Source: CALIKS01 sp964440295
GTDB lineage: Archaea > Thermoproteota > Nitrososphaeria_A > Caldarchaeales > Calditenuaceae
Assembly (NCBI GenBank): GCA_964440295.1
Contig: CAYTRT010000016.1
Span: 1 to 31,113 of the forward strand
Length of the DNA stretch: 31,113 nucleotides
Direction of reading: 5' to 3'
Part shown: piece after piece, positions 23,491 to 31,113 of the stretch
Layout of the letters: every line of letters begins with the position of its first letter
How positions within the stretch are numbered: position 1 is the stretch's first letter
Notes under the pieces: generated by a model
What the model was told of the DNA's origin: nothing
What the model saw: only the letters and a program-made list of their open reading frames with translations
Databases searched by the model: none
Position numbers and translations under genes: made by a program

Positions 23491-24834
23491 TTATGTGCTT
23501 TGCAACCTGTCCTCACGGATCTCTAAGACCGTTAATTTAATTTCCTTCGGCGACGTGCCTACGAAATTGCTGACTGATGGGCGTGTTCTTCCTGAGTCTC
23601 CGTGTATTAGTTCCTTAATGTATAATCCTGCATCTGCTAGTATCTCGAATGACAGTGTATAATTATCAATCTTATTGACTGATAAGCGGTAGACGTTCTT
23701 TCTCCTAATCTTGTCCGCCCTCCTCGAGAGGACCCTAGTGGGTGTCTGCTGCTCTATAACTCTGTTCGTAAAGTATGTCTCTAGTTCTTTTATAACTGAG
23801 TCGTTTATGGGAGACTCAAAGGTAACAACCGCTAGATATTTTTTCCTCGCCTTCTCTAAGTATGTCTTTAGTAGACGTACCTCGGATCTAGACGCATAGC
23901 TAAGATCCTTAACCTCAACTTTGCCGCTTGAATACCTATTAACGAGCTTTGAATACTCTTCAAAGTCTATTACGCGTCTCCTCGGCTCTCTCAACTCAAC
24001 TATAAACGGGCGCCCTTCGCCCTCCACGAAGGCATCCAAGTCTTCCCTTCCAGCAGCGTGAAACACGTAGTCGATGGCTCCGCTCAGCTTTACCGCAGGC
24101 ATGCTGATAAACTCTGATACTGAGTGATCATATTCTCTTCCCTTAAAATCGCATTTGGGACATCCAGCTCCCCAGCAATTTCTGCATAGCCAGGGCGTCT
24201 GTGGTATTCCTGCCTCATGCTTAAGGTACCGTCCCTTTATGAAGAGTGGAGAAGGCCTAGTCTCTACGTGTCCAGTAAATATGTCTACAATCACGAGGAG
24301 CTCAGGATAGTTAAAATCAACTTCTCTTCCTAAGTATTCCTCAAGCTTCTTTCCAACCTCTCTGTCAATGTCTTTACTGATGCTCTCAGCGTAGGTTAAG
24401 GAGTACTCAGAAAATAGATTCTCCTCAATTATCTTTATGAATCTTGGAATTTTTGCACCCACTAAGAACGTTTTAAACTCGTATCTCAAAGCTGCCTCTG
24501 CCGCCTTCTTAGCGATGTTCTCAATGTTTTCATCCGTTAATTTGTTTAGGCAGAGTATGCAGTCCTTCTTCTCGTATTCTAAGCCTTGCGCAGCGGCGAT
24601 TTGCTGCGCGGGTCCCCACCCACTCCTCGCGAGGATTTTTACGACCTCGTAGGCTGACTGGTCTCCTTCGCGGATCGCGGCGTCTGCCAGCATTGTCAGG
24701 AGGGCCTTTATGCTTTTACCCCTGAGCCTGTTCCCAATGCCGCTTCCGAGCCCGGCGAAGAGCCTACCTAGACACGTACAGCATAGTGGGTATTTGCTGA
24801 GTATCTTGACGGCCTTATCCATGATTGGCTCCAT
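23491..24834 (-). CDS. pus10: tRNA pseudouridine synthase Pus10
   Basis: A 447-residue archaeal Pus10, which makes pseudouridine 54 and/or 55 in tRNA. The N-terminal THUMP-containing part has zinc cysteines (CCTCLGR near 18 and CILC near 92) and a further knuckle set CRNCWGAGCPKC near 215. The catalytic domain has AAGREDLDAFVEGEGRPFIV, whose Asp after GRED is the nucleophile position, and AGLYIKELIHGDSGRTRPS near the end. It starts 9 nt after the SRP54 stop, so the two are co-transcribed. Confidence 0.93.
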   Translation of the reverse strand: MEPIMDKAVKILSKYPLCCTCLGRLFAGLGSGIGNRLRGKSIKALLTMLADAAIREGDQSAYEVVKILARSGWGPAQQIAAAQGLEYEKKDCILCLNKLTDENIENIAKKAAEAALRYEFKTFLVGAKIPRFIKIIEENLFSEYSLTYAESISKDIDREVGKKLEEYLGREVDFNYPELLVIVDIFTGHVETRPSPLFIKGRYLKHEAGIPQTPWLCRNCWGAGCPKCDFKGREYDHSVSEFISMPAVKLSGAIDYVFHAAGREDLDAFVEGEGRPFIVELREPRRRVIDFEEYSKLVNRYSSGKVEVKDLSYASRSEVRLLKTYLEKARKKYLAVVTFESPINDSVIKELETYFTNRVIEQQTPTRVLSRRADKIRRKNVYRLSVNKIDNYTLSFEILADAGLYIKELIHGDSGRTRPSVSNFVGTSPKEIKLTVLEIREDRLQST

Positions 24835-24843
24835 CTTGACTGT

Positions 24844-26172
24844 TCACCCCTTCTTCATGAATAGTTCCTTTGGAACTCTGTGCTGTGCTCGCTTAATGCT
24901 CTTCATAATTTTTCTAGCTTCTTGGAACTGCTTCACGAGTTGCTTAACGTCCTTCTCAGTTATTCCAGCTCCCCTCGCAATCCTCCTGGCCCTTGATGAG
25001 TCGATAATTCCTGGGTCGTCTCTCTCCTCAGGGGTCATGGAGTAGACGGCTGCTTCCCACCTCTTTGCCTGCTCCTCCATCTTGTTTAATTCTTCTTCTG
25101 GCAGGCTGCCGAGCCCCGGTAGGGGCAGCATCTTGACTAGTTTTCCAAGCGGGCCAGTTTTTCTCAGCTCCTTGATCTGCTTCACCATGTCCATCAAGGT
25201 GAACTTTCCCGACAGAATCTTCTCCGCGTCCTCCTCTGTCACGCTAACCTCGGCCATCCTGACCCGCTCGATTAGTCCCTCAATGTCTGGGATCCCTAGT
25301 ATACGCGATATGTAGCGCTTAGGGTCAAATGGCTCTATGTCGCCCAGCTTCTCGCCCGTTCCAATGAAGTAGATGGGCGCTCCAGTAGCCGCGACGGCCG
25401 AGAGTGCGCCTCCACCCCTAGCAGAGGTGTCCATCTTTGTCAGGATTATCCATCCTATCTTTGCGGTCTTGTTGAAGGACTCTGCCTGTGCCTTCGCCTG
25501 CTGTCCAATTGTGCCGTCTATGACTAGAGCTACTTCGTCTGGCCTGATCTTCTCTTGCAGCTCCGCCATCTCCCGCATTAGTGATTCTTGATCCCTATGT
25601 CTGCCGGCAGTGTCTATGATGATTACGTCGCATCCCTTATTCTTCATCTCTTCGACTCCTCTGAGCGCAATTGTTACTGCGTCTACGTTTTTCAGCTCTC
25701 CATAGACCGGTATCCCCACGCGTCCAACCAGCTGGACAAGCTGGTCGTAAGCTGCGGGTCTATAGGTGTCTGCACACACTATTCCTGGGCGATACCCATT
25801 GCGGAGTAGATAGTGTGCTATCTTAGCAATTGTGGTCGTTTTTCCAGAACCCTGAATCCCAACCACCATGAGGACGTAGGGCTTCTTCCTTATCTCCAGC
25901 TTCTTTGCTGTTCCTCCCAGCAGCCCTATGAGCTCCTCATACACTATCTTTATGATCTGATCCTTCCTAGAGATTCCTGGCGGCGGCTTAACCTCTTCCG
26001 CCCTCTTCCTGACTGAGTCAGATATCTTCTTAACCAGCTCTACGTTAACGTCCGAGAGCAGTAATGCCCGCTGTATTCCCCTTACCAGTTCCTCGATTGC
26101 TTGCTTGTCGGCTACTGGAGCGCCCATGAACTTCGATATCGCGCTCCTCAGCGCTTCTCCAAGACCTACCAA
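24844..26172 (-). CDS. srp54: Signal recognition particle protein SRP54
   Basis: A 442-residue SRP54/Ffh GTPase that binds signal peptides and the SRP RNA. The N domain (about 1-90) precedes the G domain, with GIQGSGKTTTIAK (G1), DTYRPAAYDQL, DTAGRH (G3) and TKMD (G4). The M domain is Met-rich and includes SSRARRIARGAGITEKDVKQ, the RNA-binding helix-turn. The start is TTG 26172. It opens the transcription unit that continues into Pus10. Confidence 0.95.
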   Translation of the reverse strand: MVGLGEALRSAISKFMGAPVADKQAIEELVRGIQRALLLSDVNVELVKKISDSVRKRAEEVKPPPGISRKDQIIKIVYEELIGLLGGTAKKLEIRKKPYVLMVVGIQGSGKTTTIAKIAHYLLRNGYRPGIVCADTYRPAAYDQLVQLVGRVGIPVYGELKNVDAVTIALRGVEEMKNKGCDVIIIDTAGRHRDQESLMREMAELQEKIRPDEVALVIDGTIGQQAKAQAESFNKTAKIGWIILTKMDTSARGGGALSAVAATGAPIYFIGTGEKLGDIEPFDPKRYISRILGIPDIEGLIERVRMAEVSVTEEDAEKILSGKFTLMDMVKQIKELRKTGPLGKLVKMLPLPGLGSLPEEELNKMEEQAKRWEAAVYSMTPEERDDPGIIDSSRARRIARGAGITEKDVKQLVKQFQEARKIMKSIKRAQHRVPKELFMKKG

Positions 26173-26235
26173 GTCTCTATTCCTTCTAGTCTATTGAATT
26201 AACTGAGTTATAATGTTAAACGCTGAATAATACTT

Positions 26236-27369
26236 CTAAAGTGTCAATTCTGATGAGAGTAAATGAATGTTGCCTACCCACACATTCCTAAGCCATTTTC
26301 TAGCTGCTCTCAAACACTCTTGTACTTGCTTTACAGGCGTAACAGGCAAGTCATACATCGCAAATTCTGGATGAAAGACGAGCAGGCTATAGGGTATCTC
26401 GGAGTTGATAGAAGCTATGAATTCGGCAATGGAGCCTACTTCAACCTCGTCAACGTAGCCGGGTACAAGCAGGGTCGTGGCGCATATGGCCGGTGGATGA
26501 TCCTTCTCGATGGGGAATCTTCTTGCGATCGACTCGAAGTTTTTAAACGCTTGCTTATTGGAGACGCCGCTCAGGGCTATGCTTAACTCTTCGTCCCAGC
26601 ACTTCAGGTCGAATTTTACGTTTCCACCCGACTGGTAGGCCAGCTCTGCAGCCCTCATAGCTAAGTGAGGATTACCACACCCATTCCACTCAAAGCATAT
26701 TCTGAGAATTCTGTCGGGCCGCTTTGCTTGTAGGACGCTGTTAGCGGCCTTGATCGCGAACGGTAACTGGGGTTCAGGCGAGCCTCCGAAAAAGCACCAG
26801 CACGTAATCGACGAATTTTTTAGGGTGAAGTCCACGAGCTCTGAAGCCCGAACTACTTCAGCGCTTTCAAGCTCCTTATGATTATAGTTCTGGCAGAACA
26901 GACAGTCAAAATTACATCCATAGAAGAATATTGCTAAATTGTAGTAGCCATATTCTGGCCCATCCCTGCATGAGTATTTCGGGTACCATTTACCAGTGCC
27001 CGCGGGGCAGAACCAGCTAGCGCAGCAGTTCGTGACATGTGCATCGAGATAGTAATGAAGGAGGGCTGTCTCACCGTCTACTCTCGAAACAAGCTTGCCG
27101 CCGATGTTTCTTCTGAGGCCGCAGTAACCTGCCTCGCCATCACCCATCACGCAGTTATTAGAGCATAGCCTGCACTGTATGCCATCGGAGCTTCTGGGAG
27201 GCTCGGCTGGAAGCCCATAGATCTTCCTGTACTTTCTATGCGTCTTCAAAGCTTCCTCAACTATATCTCTTCCTCTATTTTTTCTAAAACAATTGATGCA
27301 GATGCCGATACTTTTACTAACTAGTTTTGTGGAGCCGCATAACTTACACGCCGACTTGCTTGAATACAT
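26236..27369 (-). CDS. Radical SAM protein, PflA/AmmeMemoRadiSam-like
   Basis: A 377-residue radical SAM protein. The N-terminus has one zinc ribbon (CKLCGS, CINCF) and another Cys cluster (CRLCSNNC, GEAGYCGLR) typical of PflA-related archaeal proteins of the AmmeMemoRadiSam kind. The cluster motif CNFDCLFC binds the 4Fe-4S that cleaves SAM, and GGSPEPQLP follows as the SAM-contact strand. An extra Cys group, CCASWFCPAGT, lies between. ATG 27369 is preferred over TTG 27372. The substrate is unknown; the AMMECR1 partner is at 6847-7479, not adjacent. Confidence 0.82.
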   Translation of the reverse strand: MYSSKSACKLCGSTKLVSKSIGICINCFRKNRGRDIVEEALKTHRKYRKIYGLPAEPPRSSDGIQCRLCSNNCVMGDGEAGYCGLRRNIGGKLVSRVDGETALLHYYLDAHVTNCCASWFCPAGTGKWYPKYSCRDGPEYGYYNLAIFFYGCNFDCLFCQNYNHKELESAEVVRASELVDFTLKNSSITCWCFFGGSPEPQLPFAIKAANSVLQAKRPDRILRICFEWNGCGNPHLAMRAAELAYQSGGNVKFDLKCWDEELSIALSGVSNKQAFKNFESIARRFPIEKDHPPAICATTLLVPGYVDEVEVGSIAEFIASINSEIPYSLLVFHPEFAMYDLPVTPVKQVQECLRAARKWLRNVWVGNIHLLSSELTL

Positions 27370-27397
27370 CAACTAACAATATAATGTGGGTCTTTGA

Positions 27398-28291
27398 CTA
27401 TAAATTTTTTATCGTTTTAGGCGTGGATTTTGAGATAGCGATAAGCATGCCTGTGAGTATGAGGACTGCACCTAGAATCCATGCGAGGCTGAAACTTTCT
27501 CCTATCAGTAGTGCTGAAAAAATCGCTGCGAATACTGGCTCGAAGAGCATGACTAGCGAGGCCTCGAAGGGCCCCAGCCACCTCTGCCCATATATTTGCA
27601 AGATAAATCCTAGGTTGGTCGGGACTAGCCCTAGATAAATAATGGCTGGCAGGATCCTCGTTGTGCTACTTATGGATAGGCCCTGAGTCGATAGGCCAAT
27701 CGGCAGGAAGATGAGTGTGGGCGTGACTTGATAAAAAGTGAAGACTAAAGGATTAGAACCACTATGTCTATCGACGATGATTACTTGGGCAGCCCAAAAC
27801 AGGGCGCCAGCCAGTACTAGTGCCTCTCCTAGCCCGATACCGCCGGTCGGCATGGTTAGGAGATAAACCCCCACGATTGCTATCACTAAGGAAGTGAACG
27901 CGCTTGGCGAATACCTCTTGTTGCTCAGCGAGTCGTAGATGTGGACAAAAATGATGAAGAGTCCAGTTATGAAGGCTGAGTTAGATGCAGATGTGTATTT
28001 AGTGCCCCAACCCTGGAGCCATAGCCCGAGGGTAAACGCAATGCCCGCCTCTAGTCCACCGATCACCGTCCTCCTACTAATCTTATTCTTTGATAGCTGG
28101 TAAAGAATGTACGGTGAGAGGCTGATGAGTGCTACTGAACCCCTCATCCACGTATATGTCGCCTCATCTACGACTGATACTATGAACTTTATTGCTGGAA
28201 ATGATGATCCCCACACCATTGAAGTAAGGATAAGCGCTGATAGTCCCTTCAGCCTAGGCGAGGAAGTTTTACAAGCAGTCCGCCAGCGCAT
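27398..28291 (-). CDS. EamA/DMT family transporter
   Basis: A 297-residue integral membrane protein with about ten hydrophobic segments arranged as two EamA repeats. MVWGSSFPAIKFIV opens the first; FWAAQVIIVDRHSG and EPVFAAIFSALLIGES mark the second. The family exports or exchanges metabolites (amino acids, nucleotide sugars and others); the substrate is not predictable. It is co-directional with the radical SAM/SPASM gene, with a 45-nt gap, and may be co-expressed. Confidence 0.83.
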   Translation of the reverse strand: MRWRTACKTSSPRLKGLSALILTSMVWGSSFPAIKFIVSVVDEATYTWMRGSVALISLSPYILYQLSKNKISRRTVIGGLEAGIAFTLGLWLQGWGTKYTSASNSAFITGLFIIFVHIYDSLSNKRYSPSAFTSLVIAIVGVYLLTMPTGGIGLGEALVLAGALFWAAQVIIVDRHSGSNPLVFTFYQVTPTLIFLPIGLSTQGLSISSTTRILPAIIYLGLVPTNLGFILQIYGQRWLGPFEASLVMLFEPVFAAIFSALLIGESFSLAWILGAVLILTGMLIAISKSTPKTIKNL

Positions 28292-28336
28292 CTCCAGATC
28301 TTACTCAAACCACTTGATATAGAATTCTAACCGGAT

Positions 28337-29413
28337 CTACGGAATTATTTCTACAGTGTTGTTGTATGTAGGATAAAGAACATTATCAAGCAATACGCCA
28401 TGCTCATTGATTAATTCTTTGATTAGTTGTAGATTTTTCTCAACTAAGTCGATTAGGACCTGGGCCGCCTTGCATATTGCTCTATCTCCAGTCTCGCCCC
28501 AGAGCTTTTCGACATGCGTGTACAGGCACCTACCCCTACAGGCCCGGTAATACCTACAACTAGTGCATGGCTCGCCTATCTTCGTGCCATACTTCTTTAG
28601 TTCTGATCTATCTATCTCTCCAAGCACTCCTACGTGTGCCCACCCCTCACTGACGGCTATAGGGCAACTTATGATTCTCCCGTTAGGCAGTATCGTGAAT
28701 GAATCGACGCCTGACCCACATGGAGGAGCAGTACCGTCATTGCTGAGAAGCATCTTTAAAACTCCCTGGAACGGAGCGATGCCTAGCACCTCTCCAGACC
28801 CCAAAGCGGATATCCACATATTCATCAGTCTCTCCAAGCCAGGTGTATAATTATTATTGATCCAGCGCATTGGGTCTTTCCAGGCATCCTTACTGGTCCA
28901 CACGAAGTTTAGCTGCCAATGGACATGATTAAAAACTCCGAGACCTAGCAGGTGGTTAACATCTCTGTATATGTCGGTGTCTTCGTTCACAGTCATCCTA
29001 GCAACTATGTCGCCGCCATAGCCCATGCCGAGAATTCTATTCACGTTCTTGAGGACTTGCTCATAGACTCCGCGTCCCCTATACTTGTCAGTGATAGTAG
29101 AGGTTCCGTCGATGGAGACGAGAATTGTGTCGAATGCTCGGATCAGTTCGGGTGGTAGCTTGCTGAGGAGGAGACCGTTTGTCTGCAGTACATAGGTGCG
29201 CTCTCCCAAGACTTCCATTACCTTTTTTATAAACCTAAGATTTAGCAGTGGTTCTCCTCCGTAGAATGCGACGACATCGCCATCGCTTATCAAGTCGCTA
29301 AGCTTGTGGGGATCATACCTTACTTCCCAGGGAACAATGTCGGGATTAAAGCTCCCGCCACAGTAGCTACATGATAAGTTGCATCTTCCAGTAGTGTATA
29401 CTATGAATAGCAA
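28337..29413 (-). CDS. Radical SAM/SPASM protein, putative peptide-modifying
   Basis: A 358-residue radical SAM enzyme with the cluster motif CNLSCSYC near the N-terminus, FYGGEPLLN as the SAM-binding strand, and a C-terminal SPASM-type cysteine set: GRIISCPIA, CTSCRYYRACRGRC, and a last Cys near AICKAAQ. It resembles archaeal proteins described as putative peptide-modifying radical SAM enzymes (AF0577 type, from memory). SPASM enzymes carry auxiliary 4Fe-4S clusters and often act on ribosomal peptides. Start is TTG 29413, with gtataaattt about 30-40 nt upstream. No precursor peptide was recognised in the flanks. Confidence 0.8.
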   Translation of the reverse strand: MLFIVYTTGRCNLSCSYCGGSFNPDIVPWEVRYDPHKLSDLISDGDVVAFYGGEPLLNLRFIKKVMEVLGERTYVLQTNGLLLSKLPPELIRAFDTILVSIDGTSTITDKYRGRGVYEQVLKNVNRILGMGYGGDIVARMTVNEDTDIYRDVNHLLGLGVFNHVHWQLNFVWTSKDAWKDPMRWINNNYTPGLERLMNMWISALGSGEVLGIAPFQGVLKMLLSNDGTAPPCGSGVDSFTILPNGRIISCPIAVSEGWAHVGVLGEIDRSELKKYGTKIGEPCTSCRYYRACRGRCLYTHVEKLWGETGDRAICKAAQVLIDLVEKNLQLIKELINEHGVLLDNVLYPTYNNTVEIIP

Positions 29414-29460
29414 TTTCTGCTGATTGTGATTGGGCGTGACGAAAATTTATACTCGAGCCG

Positions 29461-30606
29461 TTACTTGAACCTTATGATTTGTCTGACTGTCTCTCCCGAT
29501 GCTAGCCTATCTAGAGCCTCGTTTATCTCGTCAAGAGCTATGTATCTCGAGATTAAGTATTCTAGGTTTATTCGTCCCTGCAAATAGAGGTTGACAAGTA
29601 TGGGGATGTCCCTTATAGGTACTGCCGAGCCCATGAACGAGCCCACTAGCTGACGCTCCTCATCTATCAGGAGCGTTGATGGAATGACTATTCTATTGTC
29701 GGGGGAAGTCATTCCTATGCAGACCGTCATGCCCTGCTTCTTGGTGGTTCTGAAGGCTTGCTCCATCACGCTCGTTAGTCCAACCGCCTCGAAGGCATAG
29801 TCAACGCCCTTCCCATCAGTAATCTTCTTAACCTCTTCGACTGCGTCCGTCTTTCTAGAATTAACGACATGTGTGGCTCCGAGCCTGCTCGCAACTTCTA
29901 GTTTTTCGTCAAGCACGTCTACTGCAATAATCGTGGACGCCCCAGCGATTCTGGCTGCCTGAACTATGTTTAGCCCCACTCCTCCGCATCCGAACACAGC
30001 CACCGATGAGCCCGGCCTGACGCGGGCAGTATTCATGACTGCTCCGAAGCCAGTAGTCACTGCGCATCCGAAGAGCGCCGCCTTCTCGAGAGGCAACTCT
30101 TTTGGCAACGGTATCAGCGACTTGTCAGATACTACAGTATACTCTGAGAAGGCACTAACTCCTAAGTGATGGCCGATTAATTCTCCATCCTTTGAGAATT
30201 TCTTAGCACCGTTTATTAGCGTCGCATTCCTGTTCGCCTGCCTGCCAGGATCGCAGAGAGCAGGTCTTCCCGACAAGCAGTAGACGCATCTGCCGCAGGA
30301 GGCAACGAATGAGAGGACGACGTGATCACCCACCTTGGCAGAGGTTACTCCCTCGCCCAGCTCGGTTACTATTCCTGCGGCTTCGTGTCCAAGGACGACT
30401 GGTAGGGGGAAGCGCCTCACTCCCTCGACGGCTGCGAGGTCAGAGTGGCACAACCCCGCTGATACGATCTTGACGAGCGCCTCGCCCGGCCCAGGCGGCT
30501 CAAGCTTCACTTCCTCGATGCTCAATGGCCTAGACTGAGCGTATGGCCTTGACAGTCCGGCTTGTCTCAGGACAGCAGCCCTGACACTTATAGAAGATCG
30601 ACTCAT
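29461..30606 (-). CDS. Zinc-dependent alcohol dehydrogenase (MDR)
   Basis: A medium-chain zinc dehydrogenase of about 381 residues. Catalytic zinc ligands are Cys and His in AGLCHSDL and GHEAAG; structural zinc cysteines are CGRCVYCLSGRPALC. The NAD-binding Rossmann motif is VFGCGGVGLNIVQ, followed by acidic VDVLDEK, which favours NAD over NADP. It resembles class III-like or aryl/acyl alcohol dehydrogenases. ATG 30606 is preferred because the in-frame ATG 30633 overlaps the TATA element (30633-30642). It has its own promoter and ends 47 nt before the radical SAM/SPASM gene. Confidence 0.9.
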   Translation of the reverse strand: MSRSSISVRAAVLRQAGLSRPYAQSRPLSIEEVKLEPPGPGEALVKIVSAGLCHSDLAAVEGVRRFPLPVVLGHEAAGIVTELGEGVTSAKVGDHVVLSFVASCGRCVYCLSGRPALCDPGRQANRNATLINGAKKFSKDGELIGHHLGVSAFSEYTVVSDKSLIPLPKELPLEKAALFGCAVTTGFGAVMNTARVRPGSSVAVFGCGGVGLNIVQAARIAGASTIIAVDVLDEKLEVASRLGATHVVNSRKTDAVEEVKKITDGKGVDYAFEAVGLTSVMEQAFRTTKKQGMTVCIGMTSPDNRIVIPSTLLIDEERQLVGSFMGSAVPIRDIPILVNLYLQGRINLEYLISRYIALDEINEALDRLASGETVRQIIRFK

Positions 30607-30632
30607 AGCAGTATAGATGCTAACCTCGGCCA

Positions 30633-30642
30633 TTTAAATTTA
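30633..30642 (-). promoter_or_regulatory. TATA box of the alcohol dehydrogenase gene
   Basis: Minus-strand aaatttaaa region, centred about 31 nt before ATG 30606. The alternative start at 30633 lies inside it. Confidence 0.4.
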
Positions 30643-30928
30643 TTGAGTCGCTACTGCATGTAGAGATAGCAGATCAGGATTCTTTAGGCGAAGATTTTAT
30701 GCTTCTGGTCTTGGGTATCCGTGCGGCGTTGTTTGTTCATTCCCCCTGGGCACCACTTCGTTATCCCAGAAGTCTAGCTGTATTGGAATATTGTCGTGCT
30801 TTAGTCCCGAATAGATGTTTAATCTTTGACCGAATGTTCGTGAGGGCGTAGTACACCTCTCGGCGGTATTAAGCCATTTATATATTCCTAAGTAGTGGTT
30901 CCATTATTTTCAGCCTAGTCTCTAAACG

Positions 30929-30938
30929 CTTATGTAAC
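30929..30938 (+). promoter_or_regulatory. Possible TATA box for the right-edge RNA
   Basis: gcttatgtaa is followed about 30 nt later by the start of the GC-rich segment. A second candidate, atttatatattcc at 30876-30888, lies further upstream. The remaining 30660-30928 stretch shows no convincing gene. Confidence 0.3.
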
Positions 30939-30960
30939 GTCATCTCTATCATTTGATAGT

Positions 30961-31113
30961 AGTTGTGTGCGAGGACGTGACCGACGTGCCATACCGCGGA
31001 GGGCCGTGGCTGGCCCGTGTCACGTCTGATGCGGGACGGCGCCCCGACGGGGGCATCAATGCTCCCGGCGCCTGCAGGCGCCGCCGGGGAGGTCCTCCCC
31101 GCCCGTAGCCCCT
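30961..31113 (+). ncRNA. GC-rich structured RNA or rRNA leader, cut by window edge
   Basis: GC rises from 21/60 (30901-30960) to 45/60 (31021-31080), typical of a stable RNA in a thermophile. Inverted repeats: 8-bp gacgtgac/gtcacgtc (30974-30981 with 31019-31026) enclosing hairpin gggcc/ggccc (31001-31016); gatgc/gcatc (31028-31032 with 31053-31057) around cccc/gggg; an 18-nt perfect palindrome at 31066-31083; and ggggag/ctcccc (31086-31100). No coding frame is convincing. I could not match it to tRNA, SRP RNA, RNase P RNA or the 5' end of 16S or 23S. An rRNA operon leader or a divergent structural RNA are the leading options. The strand is inferred from the upstream TATA. Confidence 0.5.

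Noticed and set aside
30761..30856. 31-codon GTG ORF (minus) 25 nt after a TATA element
   Set aside because: Peptide looks random; the overlapping frame is more protein-like, so it is recorded only with that finding.
1..31113. CRISPR arrays, transposons, tRNA genes
   Set aside because: No periodic repeats, transposase motifs or tRNA T-loop plus acceptor patterns were found by reading. The only long repeat is the 55-nt assembly duplication.
30961..31113. SRP RNA, RNase P RNA, or 16S/23S rRNA 5' end
   Set aside because: The SRP helix 8 sequence, the RNase P GAGGAAAGTCC core and the usual 16S opening (tccggttgatcc) are absent on both strands of this stretch.

Overview
The window is a thermophilic archaeal chromosome segment, most likely Thermoproteota (crenarchaeal grade) and probably from a draft or metagenome assembly. 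The evidence is an archaeal information-processing block (SRP54, Pus10, L21e, Rpb4/RpoF, DUF655, KsgA, L10e, NAC, MBF1), archaeal NFACT/RqcH, a polyprenyl diphosphate synthase, many GTG/TTG starts, and TATA boxes about 25 nt before start codons (leaderless genes). One 100-N gap is present.

Layout. 1-2.7 kb: LutBA-like and LutC-like LUD proteins (minus). 2.8-3.6 kb: a 34-aa zinc-ribbon ORF and a DUF72 protein. 3.7-8.7 kb (plus): RqcH, CBS-zinc-ribbon, Mut7-C, AMMECR1 and a GT-B glycosyltransferase. 8.7-11.6 kb: an AAA_assoc_C protein converging on an ABC ATPase plus double-permease operon with no binding protein. 11.7-15.9 kb: polyprenyl synthase, thioredoxin, a DEDD exonuclease, two very small proteins, HflX and a ribbonless MBF1. 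16-20.8 kb: sugar nucleotidyltransferase, NAC, a large HTH-ATP-cone-NrdD-like protein, and ornithine carbamoyltransferase. 20.7-26.2 kb (minus): the translation/secretion block, ordered SRP54, Pus10, L21e, RpoF, DUF655, KsgA, L10e in the direction of transcription. 26.2-30.6 kb (minus): two radical SAM proteins, an EamA transporter and a zinc alcohol dehydrogenase. 30.96 kb to the right edge: an abruptly GC-rich segment full of inverted repeats, probably a structured RNA or rRNA leader cut off by the window.

The most novel item is the gene at 17838-19735. Its protein joins an ArsR-like winged helix to an ATP-cone and to a body resembling class III ribonucleotide reductase (NrdD) without the glycyl-radical tail. 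It looks like a nucleotide-sensing transcription factor built from a dead reductase. The assembly gap lies inside it, between two exact 55-nt copies; collapsing one copy plus the Ns restores an intact 580-codon frame. Two housekeeping genes (rpl21e, hflX) have conserved N-termini that no ATG/GTG/TTG can initiate in frame, pointing to non-canonical starts after a GGTGA ribosome-binding site or to +1 frameshifts. The plus strand is strongly A+C rich around 17-20 kb irrespective of gene orientation, and the bias changes near 20.7 kb.
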